Source of the DNA: an unidentified bacterial endosymbiont
GTDB lineage: Bacteria > Pseudomonadota > Gammaproteobacteria > Enterobacterales > Enterobacteriaceae
Assembly (NCBI RefSeq): GCF_918797525.1
Contig: NZ_OU963893.1
Span: 868,001-932,000, forward strand
Reading direction: 5' to 3'
DNA length: 64,000 nt
Made by a program: the position numbers and the translations under genes. Shown piece by piece: positions 29,632-39,638 of the stretch (position 1 is the stretch's first letter; each line of letters opens with the position of its first letter). A model generated the notes under the pieces. It did no database searches. It was given only the letters and a program-made list of their open reading frames with translations, and was not told the DNA's origin.

Positions 29632-31060
29632 GGCCCTTCATCTTCTTCCCCTGGCCGAGTTGGCGCGGCTGTTGCAGCAGAAGTTACTCACTTCGGTGGC
29701 GTTGACGGAGCATTTTCTGCAACGCATTGATCGCTTCAACCCAACCCTGAACGCATTTATACAGGTAGACAGAGACCGGGCTTATCGCGACGCACGCCGC
29801 GCCGATGACATACTGGCTAAGGGAACACACGGCAGTCCATTAACAGGCATACCTTACGCGCTAAAGGATATTTTTGACGTTGAAAGCGAGCCAACGACCT
29901 GCCATTCGCATTTGATGTTGCAGCATCGTGCCGCGCGAAGCAGTACCGTGGCATCCCGTCTGGCGGCCTCCGGCGCAGTCTATTTGGGCAAACTGGCGAC
30001 GCATGAGTTTGCGCTGGGGGGCCCCAGTGACGAGCTGCCTTTTCCTCCGGCACGTAACCCCTGGAATACGGCGCATTTTACCGGAGCATCTTCCTCGGGG
30101 GCGGGGGCTGCAGTCGCCGCTGGGCTGGTGCCCATCGCCCTCGGTTCAGATACCAGCGGATCCATTCGCGGTCCGGCCTGTTTATGCGGCGTGGTTGGGT
30201 TTAAGCCCACCTATGGGGTTGTCTCCCGGGCGGGGGTGTTTCCCCTTTCGTGGACGCTGGATCATTGTGGGCCGTTAACGCGCTTCAGCGATGATACCCG
30301 CCGGGTTTTACAGGCGATTGCCGGATATGATCCGGCCGATCCGACGACGGTCACCCGTAAACTGGATTTGTCTCCCCGCGCTGTAACATGGCCCAGCCAC
30401 CGCATAGCCTGGCCACGGCATCTGTTAACGGATAACCCCCATACCGACCCGGCGTTGATTGCCGCAATGGATCGGGCTGTCGGTTTTCTGACTGAGGCGG
30501 GAGCACGGGTCGAAGAGGTGAGATTTAGGGACTTTTCGCTGTTTAACGCGTGTGGTCGCATTATCATGGCTGCAGAGTCTTTTGCTGTCCATCAGCACAA
30601 CCTGCGCGAACGAGGGGCTGAATATGGTCGCTTCACCTTTCAGCGGATCCTCCCCGGCGCGACAATTTCGGCGGCAGAGTTGCTGGATGCGTTACGCTTA
30701 CGTACAGCGCTGACGGGCTGGCTGAACGCTGAGTTATTTCCGCGTTACTCCCTGCTGCTCTTTCCCGGCACGCTGCGGGCCGCGCCGCACTTCAATGAAT
30801 TCTCGCAGGACTGGCCCCCGGCCAGCCATGTGGTGCCGACGCAGACCATCCCCTTTAACGTGACGGGGAATCCTGCTCTGAGCTTGCCGTTGGGGCTGAC
30901 GGAGGCAGGATTACCCTTGGGTCTGCAGCTTGTTGGCAGACTGTTTGATGACAGCCTCGTGCTGGACGCGGGCGAGGCGATGGAGAAGTGGCTCGCCATG
31001 CCCGCGCTGAGCGACGACGTTATGCTGCGCCCGCACAGGGTGGTGCCCGTCACCGGATGA
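29624..31060 (+). CDS. amidase-signature hydrolase (AtzE/GatA-like)
   Basis: 478 residues from GTG 29624 (GAGG 6 bases upstream); ATG 29612 is an alternative. The amidase-signature triad is visible: Lys in IPYALKDIFDV, the Ser-rich GASSSGAGAAVAAGLVP and the nucleophile region GSDTSGSIRGPACLCGVVGFKP. Substrate-side residues diverge from GatA. With its AtzG-like partner it would hydrolyse an amide or carbamoyl-type bond, perhaps in the final tailoring of the cluster product. It ends the rightward operon; no clear terminator follows. Confidence 0.85.
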   Translation: MSKALHLLPLAELARLLQQKLLTSVALTEHFLQRIDRFNPTLNAFIQVDRDRAYRDARRADDILAKGTHGSPLTGIPYALKDIFDVESEPTTCHSHLMLQHRAARSSTVASRLAASGAVYLGKLATHEFALGGPSDELPFPPARNPWNTAHFTGASSSGAGAAVAAGLVPIALGSDTSGSIRGPACLCGVVGFKPTYGVVSRAGVFPLSWTLDHCGPLTRFSDDTRRVLQAIAGYDPADPTTVTRKLDLSPRAVTWPSHRIAWPRHLLTDNPHTDPALIAAMDRAVGFLTEAGARVEEVRFRDFSLFNACGRIIMAAESFAVHQHNLRERGAEYGRFTFQRILPGATISAAELLDALRLRTALTGWLNAELFPRYSLLLFPGTLRAAPHFNEFSQDWPPASHVVPTQTIPFNVTGNPALSLPLGLTEAGLPLGLQLVGRLFDDSLVLDAGEAMEKWLAMPALSDDVMLRPHRVVPVTG

Positions 31061-31319
31061 GCAGGTGGTGGTATTAAGCATGGGCGACAATCTGGAAACT
31101 GCTTTTGCATTGCCTGCTATTTACTCCAACCAATACGGCTTTACTCATAAGCTTGATGTATCCCTCTGATTGTCTGGGTACAGGGTAAGCCTTTTGCAAG
31201 TGACGGGCAAATGCAGTTCGGAACCGGGAAAAACTCCAGCGGTGAGGTTAAAAATCGTTATAAAACAGAAGTTTAATGTATGGTTGATGTCGTAATTTAT
31301 TGTTTTGAAGGGAATAAAT
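31061..31319. other. junction between the cluster and mobile-element remnants, no gene seen
   Basis: About 260 AT-rich bases follow the amidase gene. No coding frame with a ribosome-binding site or family resemblance was found, and no terminator is obvious. The composition shifts from the GC-rich enzyme genes to AT-rich DNA here. Confidence 0.4.
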
Positions 31320-31686
31320 ATGAAGACATTATGTTTTTCGCTGTACACAGTACCGGGGCGCATCAGCATTGCAAGATACGCGCTGCGCAATACCCCTCAG
31401 GGTACCGGATGTATAAAGTGCTCGCGCCCGGGTCGTGGATTAACTCGGTGAGCAAATCCTGGTTAACGAACTGTACGAACAGGAGATCATGGGCAAACTG
31501 GATGCCCGGCAGGTATGGAACGAACTGCACACGCTGGCAAGCGGTCAGGAGCCGGTACTACTGTGTTGGGAGAAACCCGGAGTCTTTTGTCATCGCCAGC
31601 GCGTCGTCCGGTGGTTCAGGCGCGAACTCAACATTCTGGTGGAGGAATATGATCCTCGCGCGACCGGGCAGATTGAGTTGCTGTAA
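31320..31686 (+). pseudogene. frameshifted DUF488 family gene
   Basis: Three reading frames together spell a DUF488 protein. Frame 1 from ATG 31320 gives MKTLCFSLYTVPGRISIARYALRN. A second frame gives MYKVLAPGSWINSV (about 31409-31450). The third frame (from about 31450) gives QILVNELYEQEIMGKLDARQVW and PVLLCWEKPGVFCHRQRVVRWF, ending at TAA 31686. The 'LLC.EKPG.FCHR' motif is typical of DUF488. Two frameshifts, near 31400 and 31450, make a functional product unlikely. Confidence 0.75.
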
Positions 31687-31699
31687 TGGTAAAATAGAA

Positions 31700-31725
31700 A
31701 ACCCGACAAACGGCGGGTTGTTGTT
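31700..31725 (+). terminator. hairpin after the DUF488 pseudogene
   Basis: AACCCG and CGGGTT pair around an 8-nt loop and are followed by GTTGTTATT, 14 bases after the pseudogene stop. The stem is short and the T-tract is interrupted. Confidence 0.5.
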
Positions 31726-31927
31726 ATTCTGCCGGCGGCTGCGGTAGCGGCATCCAGTGTGTTACATCGTATGACGAGTATTGTGTGTTACCACTGATTC
31801 TGAGATTTCTGAAACCTTCCATCGGCCAGTATTCAGCAACGCCAACTCCTTTATCGGTTGCCACTAAAAACAGGGCAAATTGGATTTTTGGAGTCGGTTT
31901 TTGTTCTTCCATCGCGATCCATTTCAT
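31724..31927 (-). CDS. phage-type DUF551 protein
   Basis: 67 residues from ATG 31927, chosen because AGAGG lies 8 bases upstream (an ATG 9 bases earlier abuts the site). The ending DVTHWMPLPQPPAE is the hallmark C-terminus of DUF551 proteins, which occur in enterobacterial prophages; the first part (MKWIAMEEQKPTPK) is also compatible. It is a stray phage cargo gene, with no other phage gene nearby. Function unknown. Confidence 0.65.
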   Translation of the reverse strand: MKWIAMEEQKPTPKIQFALFLVATDKGVGVAEYWPMEGFRNLRISGNTQYSSYDVTHWMPLPQPPAE

Positions 31928-32060
31928 TCTATGCATCCTCTGAGTAAGTAGTTCCGCCAGTTTCTCACAACAGAGATGAAGAAAATTTGATTTGTATGGC
32001 TATTGATTAACCACAAAATCCTATGAAACCCGTTTGAAAGTATCCCCGAGGTATCCCCAG

Positions 32061-32097
32061 AAAAAGAAAAGGGCCAACGCATTTAGCGCCAGCCCTT
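32061..32097 (-). terminator. rho-independent terminator of ileX
   Basis: On the minus strand AAGGGCTGGCGC-TAAAT-GCGTTGGCCCTT forms a 12-bp stem (three G-T pairs) followed by TTCTTTTTC, 9 bases past the tRNA 3' end. Confidence 0.85.
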
Positions 32098-32105
32098 ACG
32101 GTGTC

Positions 32106-32181
32106 TGGTGGCCCCTGCTGGACTTGAACCAGCGACCAAGCGATTATGAGTCGCCTGCTCTAACCACTGAGCTAAGGGGCC
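32106..32181 (-). tRNA. ileX: tRNA-Ile2 (anticodon CAT, decodes AUA)
   Basis: 76 nt ending in encoded CCA. Acceptor arm GGCCCCT pairs with AGGGGCC. The D arm GCTC/GAGC, anticodon loop CTCATAA and T arm TTCAAGTCC can be drawn. A CAT anticodon in this context is the tRNA-Ile2 whose C34 is converted to lysidine by TilS. The sequence matches E. coli ileX as remembered, in its usual place next to mug. tRNA 3' ends are common integration sites, and phage remnants lie directly downstream. Confidence 0.95.
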
Positions 32182-32305
32182 GTGACGATGGATTATAAAG
32201 TAACTCACCTCAGCAATCCAGCCATTCACAACTGCTTGCTGTTTTTATAAACAACGCATTATCAATCCTTTATACTTCAATAACGAAGTATTGATGGGAG
32301 TAAAG

Positions 32306-32812
32306 ATGATCAACGATATTCTAGCCCCGGGCCTGCGGGTGGTGTTTTGCGGTATCAATCCGGGTAAATCCTCGGCGCACACCGGTTTTCATTTCGCTCA
32401 TCCGGGTAATCGATTCTGGAAGGTGATCCACCAGGCGGGGTTTACCGACAGGTTGCTAAAACCGGAAGAGGAGCAGCATCTGCTGGATACCCGCTGCGGG
32501 ATCACCATGCTTGTCGAGCGGCCAACGGTCCAGGCAACCGAAGTGAATCTGCATGAACTGCGTACCGGCGGACGGGAGCTGATTAAGAAGATTGAAGACT
32601 ATCAGCCTGACGCGCTGGCAATCCTCGGTAAACAAGCCTATGAGCAGGCGTTTAGCCAGCGTGGGACGCAGTGGGGCAAGCAGAACATCATGATTGGAAC
32701 CACGCAGGTGTGGGTGCTGCCAAACCCGAGCGGGTTGAACCGGGCGACGCTGGATAAGCTGGTAGAGGCGTATCGTGAACTCGATGAAGCGCTGATCGTG
32801 CGCGGGCTGTAG
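32306..32812 (+). CDS. mug: G/U mismatch-specific DNA glycosylase Mug
   Basis: 168 residues from ATG 32306 (GGGAG upstream), the same as E. coli. The active-site [12 protein letters not shown] and the intercalating LPNPSGLNR motif of the Mug/TDG family are present. It excises uracil and ethenocytosine from mispairs with G. It converges on rpoD. Confidence 0.95.
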   Translation: MINDILAPGLRVVFCGINPGKSSAHTGFHFAHPGNRFWKVIHQAGFTDRLLKPEEEQHLLDTRCGITMLVERPTVQATEVNLHELRTGGRELIKKIEDYQPDALAILGKQAYEQAFSQRGTQWGKQNIMIGTTQVWVLPNPSGLNRATLDKLVEAYRELDEALIVRGL

Positions 32813-32893
32813 CTGCCTCCGGCGTCGTTATCAGAATGTAAAATGTGCGCCTGAATCGACCAGCGCATTAGCCTTCTTAAATGTCGATTTGCT

Positions 32894-32922
32894 AAAAAAA
32901 AAAGCTCCACGAAGGGAGCTTT
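32894..32922 (-). terminator. terminator of the rpsU-dnaG-rpoD operon
   Basis: Leftward AAAGCTCC/GGAGCTTT stem with a 6-nt loop and a run of ten T residues, 17 bases after the rpoD stop codon. Confidence 0.9.
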
Positions 32923-32938
32923 TCATCTGCAGGAGCGA

Positions 32939-34783
32939 TTAGTCGTCCAGGAAGCTACGCAGCACTTCAGAGCGGCTTGGATGGCGCAGCTTACGCAGCG
33001 CCTTCGCTTCGATCTGACGGATACGTTCGCGGGTAACATCGAACTGTTTACCCACTTCTTCCAGCGTGTGGTCGGTGTTCATATCGATACCGAAACGCAT
33101 ACGCAGTACTTTAGCTTCACGCGCGGTCAGGCCAGCCAGAACATCGTGCGTTGCGGCACGCAGGCTCTCGGTAGTCGCAGAGTCCAGCGGCAACTCGAGA
33201 GTGGTATCCTCGATGAAATCACCCAGATGCGAATCTTCATCATCGCCGATGGGGGTTTCCATGGAGATTGGCTCTTTGGCAATCTTCAGCACTTTACGGA
33301 TCTTGTCTTCCGGCATCAGCATACGTTCAGCAAGTTCTTCCGGCGTCGGCTCGCGGCCCATCTCCTGCAGCATCTGGCGGGAGATACGGTTGAGCTTGTT
33401 GATGGTCTCAATCATATGCACCGGAATACGGATGGTACGCGCCTGGTCTGCGATAGAGCGGGTAATCGCCTGACGGATCCACCAGGTTGCATAGGTGGAG
33501 AACTTGTAACCACGACGGTATTCAAACTTATCTACCGCTTTCATCAGACCAATGTTGCCTTCCTGAATCAGATCCAGGAACTGCAGACCACGGTTGGTGT
33601 ACTTCTTGGCGATAGAGATAACCAGACGTAAGTTCGCTTCAACCATCTCTTTCTTCGCACGGCGGGCTTTCGCTTCACCAATGGACATACGACGGTTGAT
33701 ATCTTTTACCTGCTCGATGGTCAGGCCGGTCTCTTCTTCAATCTGCTGCAGTTTCATCAAACCGCGCTGAACGTCTTCTTTCACGTCATGCAGTTTTTCG
33801 GACCATGGCTTGTTCATGGCGATAGCCGCATTGAACCAGGTTTCGCTGGTTTCATTGCCGGTGAAGAGAGTGATGAAGTTCTTCTTCGGCATTTTGCACT
33901 GCTCAACGCACAGCTTCATGATGATGCGTTCCTGGGTACGCACGCGGTCCATCATCACGCGCATGCTGTTAACCAGGTAATCGAACTGTTTTGGCACCAG
34001 ACGGAACTGTTTGAAGACTTCAGACAGTTTCAGGATCTCTTCCTGAGCGGCTGCATGGCTGCGGCCTTTCGCTTTGATGGTGTCGCGTGCCAGTTCGTAC
34101 TGGATACGCAGTTCGCTAAACTTCTCACGCGCCAGTTCAGGGTCGATGCTGTTGTCATCATCGCTGCTGTCGTCGTCTTCTTCTTCATCTTCGTCTTCGT
34201 CGTCATCCATCTCTTCCTGAGACAGCTCAGAACCGACGTGAGTGGCGGTTGGCGCCATATCTTCTTCAGCGTTCGGGTCGACGAAACCGGTGATTAAATC
34301 GGACAGGCGAGCTTCTTCAGCCTCAACGCGATCGTACTGCTCCAGCAGATAGGTGATCGCTTCCGGATATTCTGCAACAGAGCACTGAACCTGATTGATC
34401 CCGTCTTCGATGCGCTTCGCGATGTCGATTTCGCCTTCGCGGGTCAACAGTTCAACGGTACCCATTTCGCGCATGTACATACGGACCGGGTCAGTGGTAC
34501 GCCCGATTTCCGATTCCACGCTGGACAGAACCTGTGCAGCGGCTTCTTCTGCATCTTCGTCAGTGTTGTTGGAGTTTTCAGCCAGCAACAGATCATCGGC
34601 ATCCGGTGCTTCTTCCATCACCTGAATGCCCATGTCATTGATCATTTGGATGATGTCTTCGATTTGATCTGAATCGACGATATCTTCCGGCAGATGGTCA
34701 TTGACCTCGGCATAGGTCAGATAGCCTTGCTCCTTACCGCGTTGGACAAGAAGTTTCAGCTGTGACTGCGGGTTTTGCTCCAT
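32939..34783 (-). CDS. rpoD: RNA polymerase sigma-70 factor RpoD
   Basis: 614 residues from ATG 34783 ([12 protein letters not shown]). Region 1.1, an acidic non-conserved loop ([15 protein letters not shown]), region 2 ([37 protein letters not shown] in part), region 3 and region 4 ([22 protein letters not shown]) are all present. It is the housekeeping sigma factor and the last gene of the macromolecular-synthesis operon. The 164-base gap to dnaG may hold an internal promoter. Confidence 0.98.
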   Translation of the reverse strand: MEQNPQSQLKLLVQRGKEQGYLTYAEVNDHLPEDIVDSDQIEDIIQMINDMGIQVMEEAPDADDLLLAENSNNTDEDAEEAAAQVLSSVESEIGRTTDPVRMYMREMGTVELLTREGEIDIAKRIEDGINQVQCSVAEYPEAITYLLEQYDRVEAEEARLSDLITGFVDPNAEEDMAPTATHVGSELSQEEMDDDEDEDEEEDDDSSDDDNSIDPELAREKFSELRIQYELARDTIKAKGRSHAAAQEEILKLSEVFKQFRLVPKQFDYLVNSMRVMMDRVRTQERIIMKLCVEQCKMPKKNFITLFTGNETSETWFNAAIAMNKPWSEKLHDVKEDVQRGLMKLQQIEEETGLTIEQVKDINRRMSIGEAKARRAKKEMVEANLRLVISIAKKYTNRGLQFLDLIQEGNIGLMKAVDKFEYRRGYKFSTYATWWIRQAITRSIADQARTIRIPVHMIETINKLNRISRQMLQEMGREPTPEELAERMLMPEDKIRKVLKIAKEPISMETPIGDDEDSHLGDFIEDTTLELPLDSATTESLRAATHDVLAGLTAREAKVLRMRFGIDMNTDHTLEEVGKQFDVTRERIRQIEAKALRKLRHPSRSEVLRSFLDD

Positions 34784-34947
34784 AAGACGGTATCCACACT
34801 TAATTCGTTTGATTGGTGTCGACGATGGGGCTGCCAACATTTAAAGCGAGGGCATACTTATATTTTTGCCGCTGCCTCTCAGTGCGGCTGCCGGGGGCTT
34901 CCCGATCGTTATTCGGCACTTAAGCCGTTAAATTTTTGTCTTTCTTT

Positions 34948-36693
34948 TTATTTTTTAGCCAGTTCCTGGTTTAACATCCACAGTTCCCGGCGTTCTTCGC
35001 TGCTTAAGCCATGTGTGCGCTCGCGAGCTATCAACTCTTCCTGGCGCAACTCAAGCATCGAATCAAACATATGGTTGAGTGAGTCGGTGAAGGTTTGTTC
35101 TGCGATATCCTTATCTGCTATATCGTCCCACATCGACAGTTTTTCAAGGGTCGCGGCCTCTTTTGTGCCACGGTAATGTTCTAAAAGTTGCCCGGTGGTC
35201 AGACCTGGTTGTGACAGACACGTGTTGACCAATTCCGAAAATAAGCCAAGTCCGGGCAGCTTGTCGTGGTTCAAACCCGCCAACGACGGCACTTGCGGAG
35301 CAAGTTCGGGGTTTTGTACCAGTAACCCTATCAGTATACGCATGGTTGTGCGTTTTAGCAGCGGCGCGGGGCGAACCGCACCGTTTTCAGCCAGTTTTGG
35401 CATTAAACGTTCAAGCTGGCTGTCATCCAGAATGCCGAGCTTGTTGCCTAACTCCTGACGCAGATAGATGCGCAGCGTCTCGCCGGGCACCTGGCTGATT
35501 AACGGTAGCGCCAGCGTGCTGAGCTGCGCGCGCCCGTCAGGGGTACTCAAATCAACCTGCGGCATCAGGCTGTTAAACAAAAACGTGGAGAGCGGCTGAG
35601 CCTGCTCCATCCGCGCTTCGAACGCCGCTTTGCCCTCTTTACGTACCAGCGTATCCGGATCTTCGCCGTCAGGCAGGAACATAAAGCGTAACTGACGCCC
35701 GTCAGTCATATACGGCAGTGCGGTTTCCAGCGCCCGCCAGGCGGCATCGCGTCCTGCACGGTCACCGTCGTAACAGCAGATGACGGTATTGGTCACCCTG
35801 AACAGCAGCTGAATATGATCGGCGGTGGTGGACGTTCCTAACGACGCAACCGCGTAGTTAATGTCGTATTGCGCCAGCGCAACCACGTCCATATAACCTT
35901 CGACGACCAGAAGGCGCGGAGGTTCCGCATTATCTTTCTGCGCCTCAAAAAGACCGTAAAGCTGACGGCCCTTATGGAAAATATCGGTTTCCGGGGAGTT
36001 AAGGTACTTCGGTATGGCGTCACCCAGCACGCGGCCACCAAAACCTATTACCCGGCCACGCTTGTCGCGGATCGGGAACATAACCCGTTCGCGGAAGCGG
36101 TCGTAGCTTCGTCCCTGGTCATTGGTGACCAGCATGCCTGCATCGATGAGGGATTTACGATCTTCGCTATTGCCGCCAAAACGCTTTAACACGTTGTCCC
36201 AGCCGGGCGGGGCGTAACCAATAGCGAAACGCGCAATGACATCATCGCTCAGTCCGCGCGTGTTCAGGTACTGACGCGCAGGCTCAGCCGCAGAGTGCTT
36301 AAGAGACTGTTGATAAAACGAATTCAGGCCATCCAGCAGTTGATACAGCGTTTGTCGTTGATGACGCTCTATCAGGCTTGGCCCACTGCCAGCTTCATAC
36401 GGCACTTCAAGGTTGTGCATCGCGGCCAGCTCTTCGACGGTTTCAACGAACTCGAGCTTGTCGTAGTTCATTAAAAAATCGACGGCATTACCGTGTGCGC
36501 CACAGCCGAAGCAATGGTAGAACTGTTTTTCACCATTAACGGTGAAAGAGGGGGTTTTTTCATTATGGAACGGACAGCACGCATGGTAGTTCTTGCCCTG
36601 CTTTTTCAGCTTTACCCGCGCGTCGATGAGATCGACGATGTCGGTTCTGGCAAGCAGATCATTGATGAATACGCGTGGGATTCTTCCGGCCAT
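34948..36693 (-). CDS. dnaG: DNA primase DnaG
   Basis: 581 residues from ATG 36693 (MAGRIPRVFINDLL), equal to E. coli. The zinc ribbon (ACCPFHNEKTPSF ... FYHCFGCGAHGN), TOPRIM catalytic motifs (VVEGYMDVVAL and DGDRAGRDAA) and the C-terminal DnaB-binding domain are visible. It synthesises RNA primers for replication. Translated from the rpsU-dnaG-rpoD transcript after a partial terminator. Confidence 0.98.
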   Translation of the reverse strand: MAGRIPRVFINDLLARTDIVDLIDARVKLKKQGKNYHACCPFHNEKTPSFTVNGEKQFYHCFGCGAHGNAVDFLMNYDKLEFVETVEELAAMHNLEVPYEAGSGPSLIERHQRQTLYQLLDGLNSFYQQSLKHSAAEPARQYLNTRGLSDDVIARFAIGYAPPGWDNVLKRFGGNSEDRKSLIDAGMLVTNDQGRSYDRFRERVMFPIRDKRGRVIGFGGRVLGDAIPKYLNSPETDIFHKGRQLYGLFEAQKDNAEPPRLLVVEGYMDVVALAQYDINYAVASLGTSTTADHIQLLFRVTNTVICCYDGDRAGRDAAWRALETALPYMTDGRQLRFMFLPDGEDPDTLVRKEGKAAFEARMEQAQPLSTFLFNSLMPQVDLSTPDGRAQLSTLALPLISQVPGETLRIYLRQELGNKLGILDDSQLERLMPKLAENGAVRPAPLLKRTTMRILIGLLVQNPELAPQVPSLAGLNHDKLPGLGLFSELVNTCLSQPGLTTGQLLEHYRGTKEAATLEKLSMWDDIADKDIAEQTFTDSLNHMFDSMLELRQEELIARERTHGLSSEERRELWMLNQELAKK

Positions 36694-36721
36694 ATGCCCC
36701 AAAAATTTAAGCGACTTATAA

Positions 36722-36758
36722 ACGAAAACAAGCCGCGCATTCCTTTCGGAAGCACGGC
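36722..36758 (-). terminator. partial terminator between rpsU and dnaG
   Basis: Leftward GCCGTGCTTCC-GAAA-GGAATGCGCGGC stem followed by TTGTTTTCG. It corresponds to the known internal terminator that lowers dnaG expression relative to rpsU in E. coli. Confidence 0.8.
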
Positions 36759-36808
36759 CTTACGACTATTACTCTGTCTGTCAATTGAGAGCGTGCGCCC
36801 TCAACAGA

Positions 36809-37063
<255 letters not shown>

Positions 37064-37094
37064 TCAACGCCAGCTTATTTCAAAATGGTGCGGA

Positions 37095-37124
37095 ATTTTA
37101 CTGCAAATGCTGCTGCTTTGTAAA
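37095..37124 (-). promoter_or_regulatory. proximal promoter of rpsU-dnaG-rpoD
   Basis: TTTACA (37124-37119) and TAAAAT (37100-37095) with an 18-base spacer on the minus strand, 70 bases before the rpsU start. Confidence 0.6.
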
Positions 37125-37165
37125 GCACCGATGCGATTTTGAAAGGGACTTTAATAAGGGTGAGG

Positions 37166-37195
37166 AGTATACACGAGCCTTCTTCCTGGGGCGAA
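37166..37195 (-). promoter_or_regulatory. distal promoter of rpsU-dnaG-rpoD
   Basis: TTCGCC (37195-37190), 18 bases, then TATACT (37171-37166). The -10 is excellent and the -35 poor. It matches the tandem promoter layout of the E. coli operon. Confidence 0.55.
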
Positions 37196-37260
37196 CAAAG
37201 TTTTACATCAACCCGCCCAGGCTCTACACTGCGCGGTATTGAAACGAGGTAAATCAAGTC

Positions 37261-38274
37261 ATGCATGTACTGGGTATTGAAACATCCTGCGATGAAACCG
37301 GCATCGCCATTTACGACGATAAAAAAGGGCTTCTGGCCAACCAACTGTATAGTCAGGTGAAATTGCATGCTGACTACGGCGGCGTGGTGCCTGAACTGGC
37401 CTCTCGTGACCACGTACGTAAAACGGTTCCCCTGATTCAGGCGGCGTTGAAAGAGGCCGGGTTGAGCGCAACCGATATTGACGCAGTAGCCTATACCGCA
37501 GGCCCGGGACTGGTCGGCGCGCTGCTGGTTGGCGCGACCGTTGGCCGTTCACTGGCCTTCGCATGGGATGTTCCGGCGATTCCGGTTCACCATATGGAAG
37601 GGCATCTTCTGGCACCGATGCTGGAAGATAACCCGCCTGCATTCCCGTTTGTGGCGCTGCTGGTCTCCGGCGGTCATACGCAGCTGATTAGCGTAACGGG
37701 CATTGGCAAATATGCGCTGCTGGGCGAGTCGATCGACGACGCCGCCGGTGAAGCCTTCGACAAAACCGCCAAGCTGTTGGGGCTGGATTACCCGGGTGGC
37801 CCGATGCTGTCAAAAATGGCGTCGCAGGGTACGGAAGGGCGCTTTGTCTTCCCGCGCCCAATGACCGACCGCCCAGGGCTGGATTTCAGTTTCTCTGGCC
37901 TGAAAACCTTCGCGGCCAACACGATCCGCAACAACGACAACGACGAGCAGACCCGGGCCGATATCGCCCGTGCGTTCGAAGATGCGGTGGTGGATACGCT
38001 GATGATCAAGTGCAAACGCGCGCTGGAAAAGACCGGTTTTGAGCGTCTGGTCATGGCGGGCGGCGTAAGCGCTAACTGCACGCTGCGCGCGAAGCTCGCC
38101 GGGATGATGCAAAAGCGTCGTGGGGAGGTGTTCTATGCCCGTCCGGAATTCTGTACCGATAACGGGGCGATGATCGCTTACGCCGGGATGGTGCGCCTGA
38201 ACGCCGGAGCAACGTCTGACCTGAGCGTGTCCGTGCGTCCTCGCTGGCCACTGGCGGAGTTGCCTGAGGCGTAA
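37261..38274 (+). CDS. tsaD: tRNA N6-threonylcarbamoyladenosine synthase subunit TsaD
   Basis: 337 residues. It has the ASKHA-fold signature [15 protein letters not shown], the metal-binding histidines of [13 protein letters not shown], and [10 protein letters not shown]. TsaD transfers threonylcarbamoyl to A37 of ANN-decoding tRNAs together with TsaB and TsaE. Divergent from rpsU. No ttd genes separate it from plsY, unlike in E. coli. Confidence 0.97.
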   Translation: MHVLGIETSCDETGIAIYDDKKGLLANQLYSQVKLHADYGGVVPELASRDHVRKTVPLIQAALKEAGLSATDIDAVAYTAGPGLVGALLVGATVGRSLAFAWDVPAIPVHHMEGHLLAPMLEDNPPAFPFVALLVSGGHTQLISVTGIGKYALLGESIDDAAGEAFDKTAKLLGLDYPGGPMLSKMASQGTEGRFVFPRPMTDRPGLDFSFSGLKTFAANTIRNNDNDEQTRADIARAFEDAVVDTLMIKCKRALEKTGFERLVMAGGVSANCTLRAKLAGMMQKRRGEVFYARPEFCTDNGAMIAYAGMVRLNAGATSDLSVSVRPRWPLAELPEA

Positions 38275-38442
38275 CCCCGCACCCTAACCCTAACTCACAT
38301 AGAGGGTCAGATCCGGGCTAAAGGTTTCGCCTATTACCACACGTCTCAGGCAGTACAGCTTCCCGGCTGGCAGCGTCGGTGGATCCCTTTTCGCGATAAA
38401 AGTGCTGATTAAGGCTGGCCCGTGCAAGTAGAGGGCCACGCG

Positions 38443-39057
38443 TTATTCCAGCTCTTTTTTCTTTCTCTTGAGCTTCTTCCAGATCTTGGTTTCCTGGCGG
38501 CGCCACAGGCGCTGGATATTATCGTGGTGACGCAGCAGGATCAGGCAGGAGAGCATCGAGACCGGGAAGGTGAACTGAGGTTTGAACCACCAGACGTAAA
38601 ATGGCGCAATCAAGGCGCTGACGATGGCGCCAAGCGACGAATAGCCGCTCAGAAGAATGGTTAGCAGCCAGGTGCCAGCCATCACGCCGGTTAAATCCCA
38701 GCCGATGGGCGCGATAGCCCCAAAGGCCGTCGCCACGCCTTTGCCGCCTTTAAAACCGAAGAATACAGGCCAGATATGACCCACGCAGGCCGCGATGGCG
38801 ATAAGGCCCAGCCAGAATGGCGTAACGCCGAGCGCATAAGCGCCCCAGACGGGGAGCATCCCTTTCAGAACATCAAAAATCAAAACCGCTACGGCTGCTC
38901 CCTTGCCGCCAATTCGTAGTACATTGGTCGCCCCGGGATTGCCGGACCCGCTTACGCGTGGGTCCGGCAGCCCGGCAATGCGGCAGACCAGAATGGCGCT
39001 GGAGATTGAGCCGCAAAGGTAGGCGAGGAGAATCATTCCAGGCGCGATTGCACTCAT
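38443..39057 (-). CDS. plsY: glycerol-3-phosphate acyltransferase PlsY
   Basis: 204 residues from ATG 39057 ([17 protein letters not shown]). Five hydrophobic segments and the conserved loops [27 protein letters not shown] and [10 protein letters not shown] identify PlsY, which acylates glycerol-3-phosphate from acyl-phosphate at the inner membrane. The C-terminus is very basic ([11 protein letters not shown]). Divergent from folB. Confidence 0.96.
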   Translation of the reverse strand: MSAIAPGMILLAYLCGSISSAILVCRIAGLPDPRVSGSGNPGATNVLRIGGKGAAVAVLIFDVLKGMLPVWGAYALGVTPFWLGLIAIAACVGHIWPVFFGFKGGKGVATAFGAIAPIGWDLTGVMAGTWLLTILLSGYSSLGAIVSALIAPFYVWWFKPQFTFPVSMLSCLILLRHHDNIQRLWRRQETKIWKKLKRKKKELE

Positions 39058-39164
39058 AACGCTGTTCCGTTTTGAAAATGTATCTGTAGTCTCAACATCT
39101 GTGGATAATACGCATAATTCGCCGGAAGTGGTATCCGGTTTAGCCAAAAAGCAGGCAGGTCGTG

Positions 39165-39527
39165 ATGGATATTGTATTTATAGAGCAACTTTCGGTCATC
39201 ACCACCATTGGTGTTTATGACTGGGAGCAGACCATTGAGCAGAAACTGGTGTTCGATATCGAAATGGGCTGGGATAACCGTCAGTCAGCAAAAAGTGATG
39301 ATGTGAAGGACTGTCTGAGCTATGCCGACATCAGTGAAACGGTAGTGGGCCACGTAGAAGGGCAACGTTTTGCGCTGGTGGAACGCGTGGCGGAAGAGGT
39401 CGCGGAACTGCTGCTCAGCAAATTTAATTCACCGTGGGTGCGTATCAAACTCAGCAAGCCGGGCGCCGTGGCGCGTGCCGCCAACGTGGGCGTCATCATT
39501 GAGCGTGGCACAAATCTGAAAGGATAG
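39165..39527 (+). CDS. folB: dihydroneopterin aldolase FolB
   Basis: 120 residues from ATG 39165 ([21 protein letters not shown]); GTG 39162 directly before it is an alternative. Glu of GVYDWEQ and Lys of IKLSKPGA are the family residues for substrate binding and catalysis. It makes 6-hydroxymethyl-dihydropterin in folate synthesis. Confidence 0.96.
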   Translation: MDIVFIEQLSVITTIGVYDWEQTIEQKLVFDIEMGWDNRQSAKSDDVKDCLSYADISETVVGHVEGQRFALVERVAEEVAELLLSKFNSPWVRIKLSKPGAVARAANVGVIIERGTNLKG

Positions 39528-39638
39528 ATTTAAGGTCATCATCGCTAAACCATTTTAGGTTATATCGGTCTTAACGCTGTATCTTGCTCGGTGGTTCGTG
39601 TTGGACACCGTTTTTTATATCTTTTTAGGGGTTTATAG

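Noticed and set aside
15052..31060. Microcin C cluster
   Set aside because: The peptide-hairpin layout is similar, but there is no MccB-type ThiF/E1 adenylyltransferase, no heptapeptide and no MccE or MccF homologue.
15052..31060. PQQ or other radical-SAM RiPP cluster
   Set aside because: No CxxxCxxC radical SAM protein, PqqB or PqqE equivalent occurs; only a PqqC/PqqD-like protein is suggested.
31145..31390. 81-codon minus-strand frame before the DUF488 pseudogene
   Set aside because: No ribosome-binding site or family resemblance; it overlaps the recognisable DUF488 start.
31320..32100. Intact prophage or integrative element at ileX
   Set aside because: No integrase, no structural phage genes and no second copy of the tRNA 3' end were found; only remnants remain.
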